The translations under genes and the position numbers were made by a program. Positions 1-11,305 of a stretch of 64,000 nt of DNA are shown here, piece by piece. Under the pieces are notes generated by a model. It was not told the DNA's origin. It made no database searches and saw nothing but the letters and a program-made list of their open reading frames with translations. The stretch comes from Tanytarsus gracilentus (taxonomy: Eukaryota; Arthropoda; Insecta; Diptera; Chironomidae): NCBI GenBank assembly GCA_038502055.1, contig JAXRKN010000021.1:246001-310000 (forward strand). The letters are read 5' to 3'. Every line of letters begins with the position of its first letter. Position 1 is the stretch's first letter.

Positions 1-175
1 ACCAAAATGACATCAAGGTTAAAAATTAAAAATAAAATGAAGAAAAAGTTGAAAGAAATTTAAACTTTATTGAAAGTTTTTTTATCAAGGTTTAATTGTG
101 AAATAATTCAAGAAATGTTTATTGACTAAAAAGCTGAAATATAATTTAAGTAAAGATTATTTTTTATCATTTTAG

Positions 176-1422
176 AACATCAACACCTGGTCCTGAGTAT
201 TTAGGTCCTGTGAGTTAAAAACTAAAATTTTCTTGTTTTAATATTAAAAAAGTTTAATTTTTATTTTTCTTCAAATTTTCAAAATTTATTTTTGTTAGTG
301 TACAAATGGCGGTAGAGGAAAATATTGCTGCAAAAATAATGCCGATAACGAATTTTGTTGCGAAAATCAAGCAAACAATCGTGGATGCTGCTTAGAGGGT
401 GACGAAAATGTGAGTTGAATTTTTTTTGGATCTTTTGAAATTAATTAATTATTTTCCATTATAAGTTGTATCTTCAAAATCTACTCAATTAATATTTTTA
501 TTTATTAAAAAAGTGCTGCAGAAACGGCTATGGTCGTCCGCCTTACTGTTGTGGCAATAAAGCTGAAAATGAATGGTGTTGTAAAAATAACGGAACCGGA
601 AGATTTTGCTGTAAAAATGGAGCTGATAATTTTTACTGTTGCGCAAAAGGAAGCGGACCATTTTGTTGTGAAAATGGCGCGATAAATAAGGTAAAAATTC
701 CATTGCTTAATTTATGAATAATTTAACAGTTAAATTCTTAAAATTTAAAAAAGATAAAAATAATTTAAGTTTCTTAAAAATTTCTTAATATTCATTTGAT
801 TTTTGAAATTTGTTAATTAATTGCTTTCTTTTAAGTTTTGTTGTAAAAATAACGCGCAAAATCCAGAATGCATTGCACCCACGAGACCGCCGACAACGAC
901 AACCACCAGAGTGCCAGTAAATAATTTCAATTTGTGAAATTTAATTAAATTTTATCATCAATTTTTTTAATTCAATTTTTTAGTGTTCTGACGGAGGTTT
1001 TGAGCCTTATTGCTGTAAAAATGAAGCCGATAATGCAGATTGTTGTCCAAACAATGGAAGCGGTCCTTATTGCTGTCTCAATGGATCGAATGATCCTAAT
1101 TGTTGTACTGAGGGAAAATCAGGAAGGTTCTGCTGTCCCAATGGAGCTGATAATCCTTATTGTTGTGGTAAGAAATTTGATTTTAATTTAGAGGTTAAAA
1201 TATGATGACCTAAAAAAATTAAGAATTCTTTTAGAATTTTAAATTAAACATCAAAAAATTCTAAACTTTAATTTTAATAAGAGATTTAAATTGTTAGAAA
1301 ATGGAGGTAGAGGACGATACTGTTGCACTAATGGCGAGTATACAAAAGACTGCAAACCACCAACAAGAACAACCAGACCCGGATACAAATACACATCACC
1401 GAATAAAAAATTTTGGCTGTAA
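176..1422 (+). CDS. Paired-cysteine (CC) repeat protein, 3' part (5' end outside window)
   Basis: I do not recognise a named family. Six exons can be joined in frame: 176-209, 299-409, 514-690, 836-916, 984-1167 and 1298-1422. The first exon in the window is preceded by an acceptor, so the gene starts upstream of base 1. The product is a string of short modules of the type CC-x(3)-N-G-x-G-x-[FY]-CC-x-N-G-A-x-N, with Cys-Cys doublets every 8-12 residues, a Thr/Pro linker (exon 836-916) and a basic, Tyr-containing tail ending F-W-L. It is a paralogue of the complete gene at 30040-34583, which starts with a signal peptide, so this protein is probably secreted too. A polyadenylation-like AATAAA lies just after the stop. 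The Cys pairs could form dense disulfides or bind metal; neither can be settled from sequence. Confidence 0.8.
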
Positions 1423-2025
1423 AAGTATCAAAAATATAAATAAAATTTAGAATGTGAAATATGAAAAAATTTATAGCAATTGATTTTAAAAAGTTTTCAA
1501 ATTTTTAAGTCATCACATCTTGGACTTTTAAACTCATCTCAAGAAAAATCACAAATCACATGCAATAATCTAAATCAATTAATTTATAATAAAACTTCGA
1601 ACATGCAATTTAAGAATTTTTAATTTAATTTTTATGCAAATTTTGATCTCACAACGTAAAATTTACCAGCCGCGTCTGAAATCGATTTGCAAAAGAAGTT
1701 TTATTGGATTTTAAATGACAACGAGAGAGAATGTAATGCGATTACAAGGCAATAAACGAATTGCCAGAGTTTAAAGAGATAAAATTGAGATTTCATTGTG
1801 AGAAAACTGACACGAAGATGCTCATTGAGGAAGATCGAATTTATTACTTAATGAATGAGTTCGAGTGGGTTGAATCGAGAAGGGAAAATTGGACGATGAT
1901 AAATGTCCTTCATGATAATTGATAGCGGAGCTATAAATCATTAAAAAAATATAAAGTTTACAAAAGAAATTTTAAAATTCAACCAAAATCCAATTTTTTA
2001 TTTAACAAAAACAATTTTAAATATT
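1423..2025. other. Intergenic region between convergent genes
   Basis: I find no gene. Near 1921-1937 is the string GATAGCGGAGCTATAAA, which recurs with small changes near 32055 at the end of a repeat inside the second CC-repeat gene. This is probably a remnant of the same dispersed element. Confidence 0.5.
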
Positions 2026-3115
2026 TCAACCAGTTCTAAAATTTTTTCTCTGCTTTTTAGCGCTTCCGCGACGTTTTTCAAGAATTCCTCCGTCATCTTG
2101 TGGAATTTTTTCTTGATAACCTTCAAAGTTACTTTCAGCTTGTTCTTCGCTTTCAACTTCAACTCCTTCAATGTTTTCTTGTGGTGCTTCTAAATTTTCT
2201 ACTTCATCTTCGTTGCTCTCTTCACTGCTCTCTTCACTGCTTTCTTCACTGCTCTCCTCACTGCTTGATGAATCCTCAAAATCAGCAGGTGATGGCGAAA
2301 CCAACGGTCCACGATCATTTTCAAATCCAGTTTCCTCAACAATTACTTTTGGCCGAAATCCATCTTTATCAGCAACATATTCAACTCGTTGTTTCTTTCC
2401 ATCGGGTCGAATGTACTCGTATGAACCGACAACGTTGTCAAGAGTAAAATTTCCAGTCTCAGGATCAACAGCGATGGTACCAGTCTCTTCGCGTTTTTGG
2501 AGATCAGATTGAAGATATCTAAAAATAATTTAGAGAAAATATAAAAATTAATGGGTCGAGGACATTTTGTCCACAAGACATTTGTCCAATTATAAAAACT
2601 GTAAAAAATTAAAATACGGTTTGTTTTATGAATGGATTTAAATATCCTGTATAACCCAAATTTTAAATAATATATACATTTTTAGAACTTATGTAGCGGA
2701 CTTATTATCTGACCCTTTTTTTAAATTATAACCGCTTAGAAGATTTAAAATAACTCACTCAAAGTGATAACCGCCATCAGGGAACCACTGGAAGTCTTGA
2801 TGCACAATTTCAGCTTCATGGCCAGGAATTCCATTTCCAGCTTGATCTTGTTGACGAACGGCCGGGTAAACTTTCAATTGTGACTTTTGCTTATTTGAGA
2901 TTGAAGCGGTGGCAAAAGATTGAGATTTTTTACTCTTAACAATCGCATTGGCAGTTACTCGATTTTTATTGTTTTGATTGTTCTTGGCGACTGATTTTAT
3001 TTTGCGCCGAGGAGCGCAAGAAACTGCGACAATGCAGATGACAAAAAATATCTGAAAGAGAAAATTTTTAAACGATTTAAAAAAATCCTTGAAAACTCAC
3101 CAAAACAACTTTCAT
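2026..3115 (-). CDS. RR-type cuticular protein with acidic Ser/Glu tail
   Basis: Structural protein of the cuticle, predicted to bind chitin. Three exons join in frame: 3101-3115, 2759-3051 and 2026-2518, giving 266 residues. The signal peptide is split after MKVVL by intron 1, as in many insect cuticle genes. A basic Lys/Asn/Gln-rich stretch follows, then the chitin_bind_4 (Rebers-Riddiford) core at about 95-165, with GGYHFEY, a QKREETG block, and GSYEYIRPDG...VEYVADKDGF. The C-terminus holds an SSEE repeat tract and then a basic end with an RRGSAKKQRK motif. The gene at 27263-28078 has the same exon 1 layout and core and is a paralogue. The SSEE tract is unusual for RR proteins and might bind calcium or be phosphorylated (inference). 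Confidence 0.9.
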
Positions 3116-3177
3116 GATCTTATTTATTTTTCGACGATAACAAGTTTTTTAAATTTTTGACTTCTCAACTCCACAAA

Positions 3178-3216
3178 CTGAACTGATGCTGATTCACTTT
3201 CTTTCACTTGCTTATA
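3178..3216 (-). promoter_or_regulatory. Core promoter of the cuticular protein gene
   Basis: On the minus strand TTTATAAG (plus 3211-3216 region) lies about 30 bp before TCAGTT near 3180, an initiator-like match, and about 65 bp before the exon 1 ATG at 3115. Spacing and order fit an arthropod TATA plus initiator promoter. Confidence 0.5.
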
Positions 3217-4086
3217 AACAAAAATTCATTGTTGAGTGTAAAAGGTTTGTCCTTTGTGAAGTGTGAGATATGAATAATGAATAAAACTAAAATGTCGATC
3301 ATCTTTTAAAATTAATCGATTGATGAAGATTCGTGTTGAATTTCGCGTGATTTAAAAATTGAGATTTAACTTCAATGATTGAAATGAACGTACAACAGGT
3401 GAGTTGCGGACGGTCATGGAAAAAAATCATAAAACGAAAGATCTGAAACTTTGGGTATTTTAAAAAAGGTGTTAAATTACAGTCTGATTAAAAAGTTCGT
3501 TGGTGTTGAATTTTATATGAGTGACATTTTAAAGAAATATCAATTTTAGAGTTACTGAAAAATATTTTTTTTTTTAAAATTTCCTGCGTTATATTATATT
3601 TTAAAATAATTTTTTTTTATTTTTGGTTAATTTAGGAAGATAGATAGATAGAAAGACGACAAAGAGGGAGCACGCGTCTGTTGTTTTAACCTTTTCTACT
3701 AATTTAATTTTTTTTTAATTTTTAAAAAGAAGAAAACTTAAGATTTATGATAAGATCGATGATAATTTTACTTTTTGTCATAGATCTAAAAATAACTAAT
3801 GACTTTAGCTACTCACTTAATGTTTTCTATGCTACAACCATTGCGTCTAGAATGAAAAGCACTACTGACCGAGGAACTTGCAATATTTTTTATCTAAACA
3901 ATGTAAATTATTTTATGAATGTTTTTTTATGATAAAAAAATATTTCATAATTTCATTCAAGAGTCGACATTCAATCAGTGAACTCCAGTTGTGACAATTA
4001 ATAAATAAATTTGTGGGAAAGATAAAGTAAATTTTTTAAATCTTCTTTTATTTAAATTTAAATTTAAAATTATTAACCACAACAGA
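3217..4086. other. Intergenic region between divergent genes
   Basis: I see no coding gene. A short GATA-type run (GATAGATAGATAGAAAG) lies near 3640. Bases 4027-4085 look like a 5'UTR intron of the next gene: a GTAAAT donor, then CCACAACAG one base before its ATG. Confidence 0.4.
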
Positions 4087-5991
4087 ATGTTCATCAAGAT
4101 TTTATTCTTCTTGACAATCTCAATTTTCATCTTTTCCTCTCACGCAATCGATCTCACCTGCTCCTTCAACAATGTCGCCGCTGATCTATTGGATAACGCT
4201 TACAATTGCGAGGTGAAAGGTCAACTTGGCATTCGAACCCCATCAGCATCGATCGACTCAATTCTTGGTTCCCACACTCGAGGTCGCAACAACGATAACG
4301 TTCTTCGAATCGCCAGTGAAACTGATAAAACTGTGATTCATTACATTCCGAATAATCTCGCAACTCATTTTAAGAACATTGAAGCGCTTCGAATTAAACA
4401 TGGAAAGTTGAAAGAAATTCATCAAAGTGACTTTTCGGGTTGGGCTAATTTGCGAGCATTAAATTTTGATAACAACGACATTGAAGTACTTGAAGATGAT
4501 CTTTTTAAATTTAACGTAAAAATTGAGAGAATTTGGTTGGAAAAAAATAAAATAAAAATGATAAGCGCGACTTCGATGATAAATTTGATAAATTTAAAAG
4601 ATTTAGATTTAACGTCAAGTCCTTGTGGTGGGAAGAGAGCTGAAGGCATTCAAAGGGTTGGGACACTTTTGTGGGATATCGGTGGAAAATGTTCAGGAAA
4701 AGATTTGAGAGAAGTTTTCACGAAAATTGATGTGGAAAACAAAATTGAAAATGAAAAAAATCAAAAAGAAATTGAAGATTTTACTTTTAAGATTAAAAAA
4801 TTAGAAATCAAAAATCAAGGGTTGATAACTGAGGTTTCAAACGTTCAATATCAAGTTAATTCTTTGAAAAATGAAAATGAAATCTATCGAAATGAAATTT
4901 CCAACCAAAGTAATGTAATTCAAAACTTAAATGACGAAATTTTGAATCAAACTTTAACAAACGAAATTTTAACCTTAAAAGTCGAAAATTTAACCTCAAA
5001 ACTTACCGAAAATGAAATTGAACTCGCTAAATTTTCATCACAGATTGTAAAATTAAATTTACAACTCAAAAATGTCACCGGACAACTTATATTCACATTA
5101 ACAAAGTCACTCCACACTAAAGCAGCTTTAAACAAACAAATTTCGGACTTGCAGGACGAAAATGACCTCCTTAAGGAAGAAATTAAAGATAAAAATGTTG
5201 AAATAGAAAAACTCGAAGTAAATTCAGGAAATTTTAGTGAAATAATTTCACAATTTGAGTATGTGATTAGAGAAAAGGAAGAAAAAAATTTGAAACTTGA
5301 AGGAAATTTCACTGAAAGTAGAGAAAAAAATGAAATTGAAATTGGGGAGTTGAAGCTAAAGTTGGAAGAAAGTGATCAAAATTTAACTCAAATTTTAGAT
5401 GAAAATCAAGAATTAAAATTGAAATTAATTCAAATTAAAGAATCGACTCAAAATATGACCGAAAAACTGATAAATTTAACTAAAATTATAACAATTGAAA
5501 ATCAAAAATATTTAACGGCAATTTCGAACATTAAAAATTTGACTTCACTAATTTCCAACCTTCAATCGAACATCGATGAGTTAGTTCTCGAAAAAAATTC
5601 GATCAGTCAAAATTTCAACGAAACTTCGAAACTTTTTCAAACTCAAATTCAATTTTTAACGAACGAAAATATTATTCTCACGGAAAAAAATTCAAATCTC
5701 ACCTTTAAACTTGTAAAAATTGAAACAACAAGTGAAAATCTCGAATCAATTGAAGCTCAAAAATTTGAACTAGAAACGAGAAATTTTCAACTTGAATCGA
5801 TGAATAATTCAATACTTTATATTGTTTTGCCATTTGTTGTACTTTTATCAGTCGCTAATGCGATTTTAATTGTTGCATGTTTAAAGAAAAATGGAACGAG
5901 AGCTGACTGTGACACAACACAAGTGCACATGAATGAACTTAAAAAGCAGTTAAAAGAGAGAAAAGGAACGAGGAGCAGCGATGAAGAGTGA
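4087..5991 (+). CDS. LRR and coiled-coil type I membrane protein (LRR-A)
   Basis: Single coding exon, 634 residues. It has a signal peptide (about 1-20, ending SSHA) and a Cys-containing cap. About four or five LRRs follow at roughly 90-190, including LRALNFDNNDIEVLEDDLF. A long Glu/Asn/Leu heptad-like coiled coil spans about 220-570. One membrane helix at 576-599 precedes a basic tail of about 35 residues. The coil carries about 13 N-x-S/T sequons (NLT, NFT, NMT, NVT), as expected if it is extracellular. An acceptor-like CAG sits one base before the ATG, in the phase used by the first intron of the other four LRR genes here. The order LRR then coiled coil recalls mosquito LRIM/APL1 immune proteins; that link is inference. 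Its 3' half is the source of the pseudogene fragments in the IR array. Confidence 0.85.
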   Translation: MFIKILFFLTISIFIFSSHAIDLTCSFNNVAADLLDNAYNCEVKGQLGIRTPSASIDSILGSHTRGRNNDNVLRIASETDKTVIHYIPNNLATHFKNIEALRIKHGKLKEIHQSDFSGWANLRALNFDNNDIEVLEDDLFKFNVKIERIWLEKNKIKMISATSMINLINLKDLDLTSSPCGGKRAEGIQRVGTLLWDIGGKCSGKDLREVFTKIDVENKIENEKNQKEIEDFTFKIKKLEIKNQGLITEVSNVQYQVNSLKNENEIYRNEISNQSNVIQNLNDEILNQTLTNEILTLKVENLTSKLTENEIELAKFSSQIVKLNLQLKNVTGQLIFTLTKSLHTKAALNKQISDLQDENDLLKEEIKDKNVEIEKLEVNSGNFSEIISQFEYVIREKEEKNLKLEGNFTESREKNEIEIGELKLKLEESDQNLTQILDENQELKLKLIQIKESTQNMTEKLINLTKIITIENQKYLTAISNIKNLTSLISNLQSNIDELVLEKNSISQNFNETSKLFQTQIQFLTNENIILTEKNSNLTFKLVKIETTSENLESIEAQKFELETRNFQLESMNNSILYIVLPFVVLLSVANAILIVACLKKNGTRADCDTTQVHMNELKKQLKERKGTRSSDEE

Positions 5992-6399
5992 AAAGGTTAA
6001 GTCGAGACACGTTTTAAACCTAAAAAAATTCAAATTTTACTTTCTTAAAAAAATATTTGGAAAAATTGTCAAAAAAATAATGAATAAACAGCCTTCAACT
6101 TATTTGTTGTATTATAAATTAAGAACACGCGTTTATTCTAGCACACAATCGCAATCAAATCATTTTCGACATGTCAATGAAGTTTGTGCAGAGGTTAGGG
6201 ACACTCACAATATCAAAATTAAGTTGGAAATTTTTGTGATATATTTTTGATATTGCTATAACTCACAATATTTAATTTGTATATTTTTAGTTTTCCACCC
6301 CCTGATTTTTATTATTTAGATTATTTTTTTCCGAATGAATTTTTAACGTCAATACTCAAAAAAATTACTGACACGTAGAGTTTTTCAGTTGTCTTTGGA
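5992..6399 (+). other. LRR-A 3' flank and IR copy 1 upstream region
   Basis: Holds the LRR-A 3'UTR and the IR upstream sequence. From about 6000 it is repeated, with changes, ahead of each IR copy (for example 8942-9353), so it belongs to the duplicated unit. No separate gene is supported. Confidence 0.6.
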
Positions 6400-8372
6400 A
6401 TGTCTTCGAAGACTTTTTTAGTTTTTAGTTTTTTCATTAATTTTTCTTATTCTAAAAATCTTTCATTTCGAACTCATCGCAATAATTTTTCAATTCTTTG
6501 TGATTTCACTTGTGCAGTTGCCAAAGATGAACTTGAAAAGCATCCTGAAATGCGGACAATCGCGATGGTTGAACTAAAAAATAATTTTCCACCATATTTC
6601 AGTCGAGAAATTCTCAAATGTTTGCCGGATGACGTCAGCAAAGTTATCATAAATCCTCACACTCACGTTTTTCAACGCAATTCGATATCTCTCCCAAAAC
6701 AATCGATGACAATTTATGTTGCGGATGAAATTGAGAATGTAATTTAAAAAAAATTACTGAATTGAAACATTTTTAAATAATTTTCAATATTTTAGTGGCA
6801 AAACGTTTTAGCCTTTTACAGTTTTTTTAAAAACCCGGATCCTGTCGTCAGTCATTTAGCAAAATTTCTGATTGTGAGCAGCAACAAAAAAGAAGCAGAA
6901 AAAATTCAAAAAATTTTTGAGAGAAATTTAAATTTTGCTCAAATTTATGAAGAAAATCAAAAAGTGATTTTTAGAAATTTTTACAGGACCAAAAATTTAA
7001 CAACTTTTGAAGCTTTTGAAAATTCCAAGCAAAAAAATCTTTCACAAATCTTGTTTCCGGACAAAGCAAAAAATCTCCATGGATTTCCACTCAATATTGT
7101 TTATGATCTTTCTGAATACACTTTTGAATGGAATGGTAAACCTCTCAACAAATGGATTTTCTTCACTTATATTGTAGCTGAAAAGTTAAATGCGACCTTA
7201 AACTTCATCGAAGTTGAATTTGACGACAAAACCGAAACTACACTACTTGAAAACCAGAAAAAAGCCATGAAAGAACTTATCAGAAAAAAATCTTTGGACT
7301 TTTATCTCGCCACATTTCCAATAGATGGCAATCTCGAGTCTTATACCTACAATCAACTTTGCTACTTGGTTCCAATGCCACCGAAATTTTCAATTTATGA
7401 ATTGATTTTAATTTTACCGCTCGATAAATCTTGCTGGATGTGGTTGGGGATCACAATCGCTGTTTCAACTATAATTTGGAGAATTTTCGAAGGACACTGG
7501 AATTTTCTTTTTGGAATTTATGCACAGTTTGTTGGAAAGTTTTTAAGAATTAAAACGTGAGTAAAGATGAGTAAAAAGCTTAAAAACTCATAAAATATTT
7601 TTTAAAACACTAGAAAATAATTGAAATTTATTTCAGATCTCATCTGATGCTGAAAATTCTCCTTCAAATTTTGTATTTTGCAATTTTTCTATTTTCAAAC
7701 GGCTATCAAAGTCTTGTGACATCGTTCATGCTTCAACCCATTCAACAAAAACTTTTAAAGACAGTCGATGAACTTTTCGATAGCAACTACAAAATTAAAT
7801 GGGACTTTTTTGAAGATTTTGCGCACCATGACAATCCAAAATACCAAAATGCACTCAAGAACGGTCGATATGTTGAATTCGAAAAGATTTTAGAGAATGA
7901 CACCTGGATAAAACAAATGGTTGAAAATCAAACGGTCACAAGTCAAACTTGTAAAACTTTCAAAAGTTCTAACAATGAACTTTATGAAATTTCTGAAGCT
8001 TTCGTCAGTGCACGTGAAAATTTGTTTCTTGCACATTTTCATCCATACCTGGAAGAATTTCAACGACTTATGGATTGGTCATTCAAAGCCGGACTGCCGA
8101 TGGCTTGGGAAAATTTTTATTTTGAACAATTGGAAAATATTAAAAATCCCGAAGAATTAATCGAGAAAAAAAATGAATTAGATTTCACTGCGATTGCGCC
8201 ATTTTTTCTCATCCTTGTTTTTGGATTTTCATTTGCACTTTTTGCTTTTCTGAGTGAAATTTTCTATCATGACTTTCTGGCAAAACTAACACGACAAAGT
8301 TTAAAAAAAGAGAGGTTTTTTAAGAGAAAGAGGAAATTTAAAGTGACGAAAGTTTTACCAAAAATTCGTTAA
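6400..8372 (+). CDS. Divergent ionotropic receptor, array copy 1
   Basis: Predicted ligand-gated cation channel subunit of the insect chemosensory IR family (iGluR relatives). Exons 6400-6738, 6796-7556 and 7637-8372 join in frame to give 611 residues. There is a signal peptide (MSSKTFLVFSFFINFSYS), a short N-terminal/S1 region, M1 at about 323-346 (SCWMWLGITIAVS) and a Trp-rich pore-side segment. M2 is at about 371-397 with the family signature NGYQSLVTSF, followed by S2, M3 at 553-575 (IAPFFLILVFGFSF) and a short basic tail. The glutamate-binding residues of true iGluRs are not evident, as is usual for divergent IRs, so the ligand is unknown. The third exon is preceded by TTTATTTCAG, and the splice inside codon 367 is shared by all six copies. 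Not assignable to a named Drosophila IR. Confidence 0.88.
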
Positions 8373-8460
8373 ATCCTTTGGGTTGTTCGAGTTCAAAAGA
8401 AAAAGCACGAGTGTGTGGAAATTTAATCTTTTCAAAATTTAGCTTATATTTTGTATTGCG

Positions 8461-8768
8461 GTGGTGGGCAGACTGGAGCTGACATTAGTAAATCAGACAG
8501 TAAAGCACTGATGATCATATTTCGCTATAATACCCTTTTGCAATGACCATCTTATTCAGACGTCTTTTCTTGCTCTTATGATAGACTCGTATACGCAAGG
8601 TGCACCTTATGAGCGATATCCATTTTACTCAGAGGAATCCTCAATAGATTAGCGTCATATCCCTTTGGCAGCCGTCACCTCTTTGCGGATTCATGAGCCG
8701 TGGAGGCACCAAATGCCTAAATCGGTCATACTCGCACCCAGCACACGGCTCAACACTCTTAAGCTCTG
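8461..8768. repeat. Unidentified block of higher GC, unit 1 (also 11394, 14328, 17261)
   Basis: About 308 bp with clearly more G+C than its surroundings, starting GTGGTGGGCAGACTGG and ending just before the LRR-A fragment. It recurs at 11394-11701, 14328-14635 and 17261-17568 and is missing after IR copy 5. I found no long ORF on either strand and no tRNA, snRNA or 5S match by eye. The plus strand has a TGATGA box, but no convincing snoRNA fold. It may be a transposon fragment or filler DNA captured at the duplication junction. Confidence 0.6.
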
Positions 8769-8770
8769 CA

Positions 8771-8942
8771 AGTCGAAAATTTAACCTCAAAAATCACCGA
8801 AAATGAAAGTAGAGAAAAAAATGAAATTGAAATTGGTGAGTTGAAGCTAAAGTTGGACAAAAGTGATCAAAATGTCACTCAAATTTTAGATGAAAATCAA
8901 GAATTAAAATTGAAATTAATTCAAATTAAAGAATCGACTCAA
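8771..8942 (+). pseudogene. LRR-A pseudogene fragment, unit 2
   Basis: Matches the LRR-A coding sequence in two pieces: bases near 4983-5020, then a jump to about 5320-5455. It then jumps past the transmembrane exon end to the 3' flank near 6000. The signal peptide, LRRs, membrane helix and stop are all missing, so it cannot make the protein. It marks the left edge of each duplicated unit. Confidence 0.85.
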
Positions 8943-9353
8943 TCGAAATACGTTTTAAACCTATAAAAATTCAAATTTTATTTTCTTAAAAAAATATTTG
9001 GAAAAATTGTCAAAAAAAATGAAAAAATAATGAATAAACAGCCTTCAACTTATTTGTTGTATTATAAATTAAGAACACGCGTTTATTCTAGCACACAATC
9101 GCAATCAAATCATTTTCGACATGTCAATGAAGTTTGTGCAGAGGTTAGGAACACTCACAATATCAAAATTAAATTGGAATTTTTTTGTATTTTCAGTTGA
9201 TATGTTTTTTTGAATATGTTAAAAATTATGATATTTAATTTGGATATTTCCACCCCCTGATTTTTATTATTTAGATTATTTTTTTCTAATAAATTTTTAA
9301 TGTCAATACTCAAAAAAATTACAGACACGTAGAGTTTTTCAGTTGTCTTTGGA

Positions 9354-11305
9354 ATGTCTTCGAAGACTTTTTTAGTTTTTAGTTTTTTCATTAATTTTTC
9401 TTATTCTCAAAATCTTTCATTTCGAACTCGTCGCAATAATTTTTCAATTCTTTGTGATTTCACTTGTGCAGTTGCCAAAGATGAACTTGAAAAGCATCCT
9501 GAAATGCGGACAATCGCGATGGTTGAACTAAAAAATAATTTTCCACCATATTTCAGTCGAGAAATTCTCAAATGTTTGCCGGATGACGTCAGCAAAGTTA
9601 TCATAAATCCTCACACTCACGTTTTTCAACGCAATTCGATATCTCTCCCAAAACAATCGATGACAATTTATGTTGCGGATGAAATTGAGAATGTAATTTT
9701 AAAAAAATTACTGAATTGAAACATTTAAATAATAATTTTCAATATTTCAGTGGCAAAACGTTTTAGCCTTTTACAGTTTTTTTAAAAACCCGTATCCTGT
9801 CGTCAGTCATTTAGCAAAATTTCTGATTGTGAGCAGCAACAAGAACGAAGCAGAAAAAATTCAAAACATTTTTGAGAGAAATTTAAATTTTGCTCAAATT
9901 TATGAAGAAAATCAAAAAGTGATTTTTAGAAATTTTTACAGGACCAAAAATTTAACGACTTTTGAAGCTTTTGAAAGTTTCAAACGAAAAAATCTTTCAC
10001 AAATCTTGTTTCCGGACAAAGCAAAAAATCTCCATGGATTTCCACTCAATATTGTTTATGATCTTTCTGAATACACTTTTGAATGGAATGGTAAACCTCT
10101 CAACAAATGGCTTTTCTTCACTTATATTGTAGCTGAAAAGTTAAATGCGACCTTAAACTTCATCAAAGTTGAATTTGACGACAACACCGAAACTACACTA
10201 CTTCAAAACCAGAAAAAAGCCATGAAAGAACTTATCAGAAAAAAATCTTTGGACTTTTATCTCGCCACATTTCCAATAGATGGCAATCTCGAGTCTTATA
10301 CCTACAATCAACTTTGCTACTTGGTTCCAATGCCACCGAAATTTTCAATTTATGAATTGATTTTAATTTTACCACTCGATAAATCTTGCTGGATGTGGTT
10401 GGGAATCACAATCGCTGTTTCAACTTTAATTTGGAGAATTTTCGAAGGACACTGGAATTTTCTCTTTGGAATTTATGCACAGTTTGTTGGAAAGTTTTTA
10501 AGAATTAAAACGTGAGTAAAATTCAGTAAAAAGCTTAAAAACTCAATAAATAATTGAAATTTATTTCAGATCTCATCTGATGCTGAAAATTCTCCTTCAA
10601 ATTTTTTGTTTTGCAATTTTTCTGTTCTCCAAAGGCTATCAAAGTCTTGTGAAATCGTTCATGCTTCAACCCATTCAACAAAATCTTTTAACGACAGTCG
10701 ATGAACTTTTCGATAGCAACTACAAAATTAAATGGGACTTTTTTGAAGATTTTGCGCACCATGACAATCCAAAATACCAAAATGCACTCAAGAACGGTCG
10801 ATATGTTGAATTCGAAAAGATTTTAGAGAATGACACCTGGATAAAACAAATGGTTGAAAATCAAACGGTCACAAGTCAAACTTGTAAAACTTTCAAAAGT
10901 TCTAACAATGAACTTTATGAAATTTCTGAAGCTTTCGTCAGTGCACGTGAAAATTTGTTTCTTGCACATTTTCATCCATACCTGGAAGAATTTCAACGAC
11001 TTATGGATTGGTCATTCAAAGCCGGACTGCCGATGGCTTGGGAAAATTTTTATTTTGAACAATTGGAAAATATTAAAAATCCCGAAGAATTAATCGAGAA
11101 AAAAAATGAATTAGATTTCACTGCGATTGCGCCATTTTTTCTCATCCTTGTTTTTGGATTTTCATTTGCACTTTTTGCTTTTCTGAGTGAAATTTTCTAT
11201 CATGACTTTCTGGCAAAACTAACACGACAAAGTTTAAAAAAAGAGAGGTTTTTTAAGAGAAAGAGGAAATTTAAAGTGACGAAAGTTTTACCAAAAATTC
11301 GTTAA
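9354..11305 (+). CDS. Divergent ionotropic receptor, array copy 2
   Basis: Same three-exon gene as copy 1: 9354-9692, 9751-10511 and 10570-11305, 611 residues, intact. Signal peptide, M1, NGYQS-type M2 (here KGYQSLVKSF) and M3 are all kept. It differs from copy 1 in a few residues, for example N-E for K-E after SSNK, DDN for DDK and LLQ for LLE in S1. Intron 2 is shorter than in copies 1 and 5. Copies 2 and 4 are predicted to encode the same protein. Confidence 0.88.

Noticed and set aside
1000..1191. ORF of 63 aa inside the first CC-repeat gene
   Set aside because: It is out of frame; the true frame across 984-1167 carries the CC modules.
8463..8768. Possible snoRNA or snRNA in the 300-bp block (TGATGA box)
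   Set aside because: No matching D box and terminal stem in the right places, and no similarity I recognise to U-RNAs, 7SL, RNase P or 5S.
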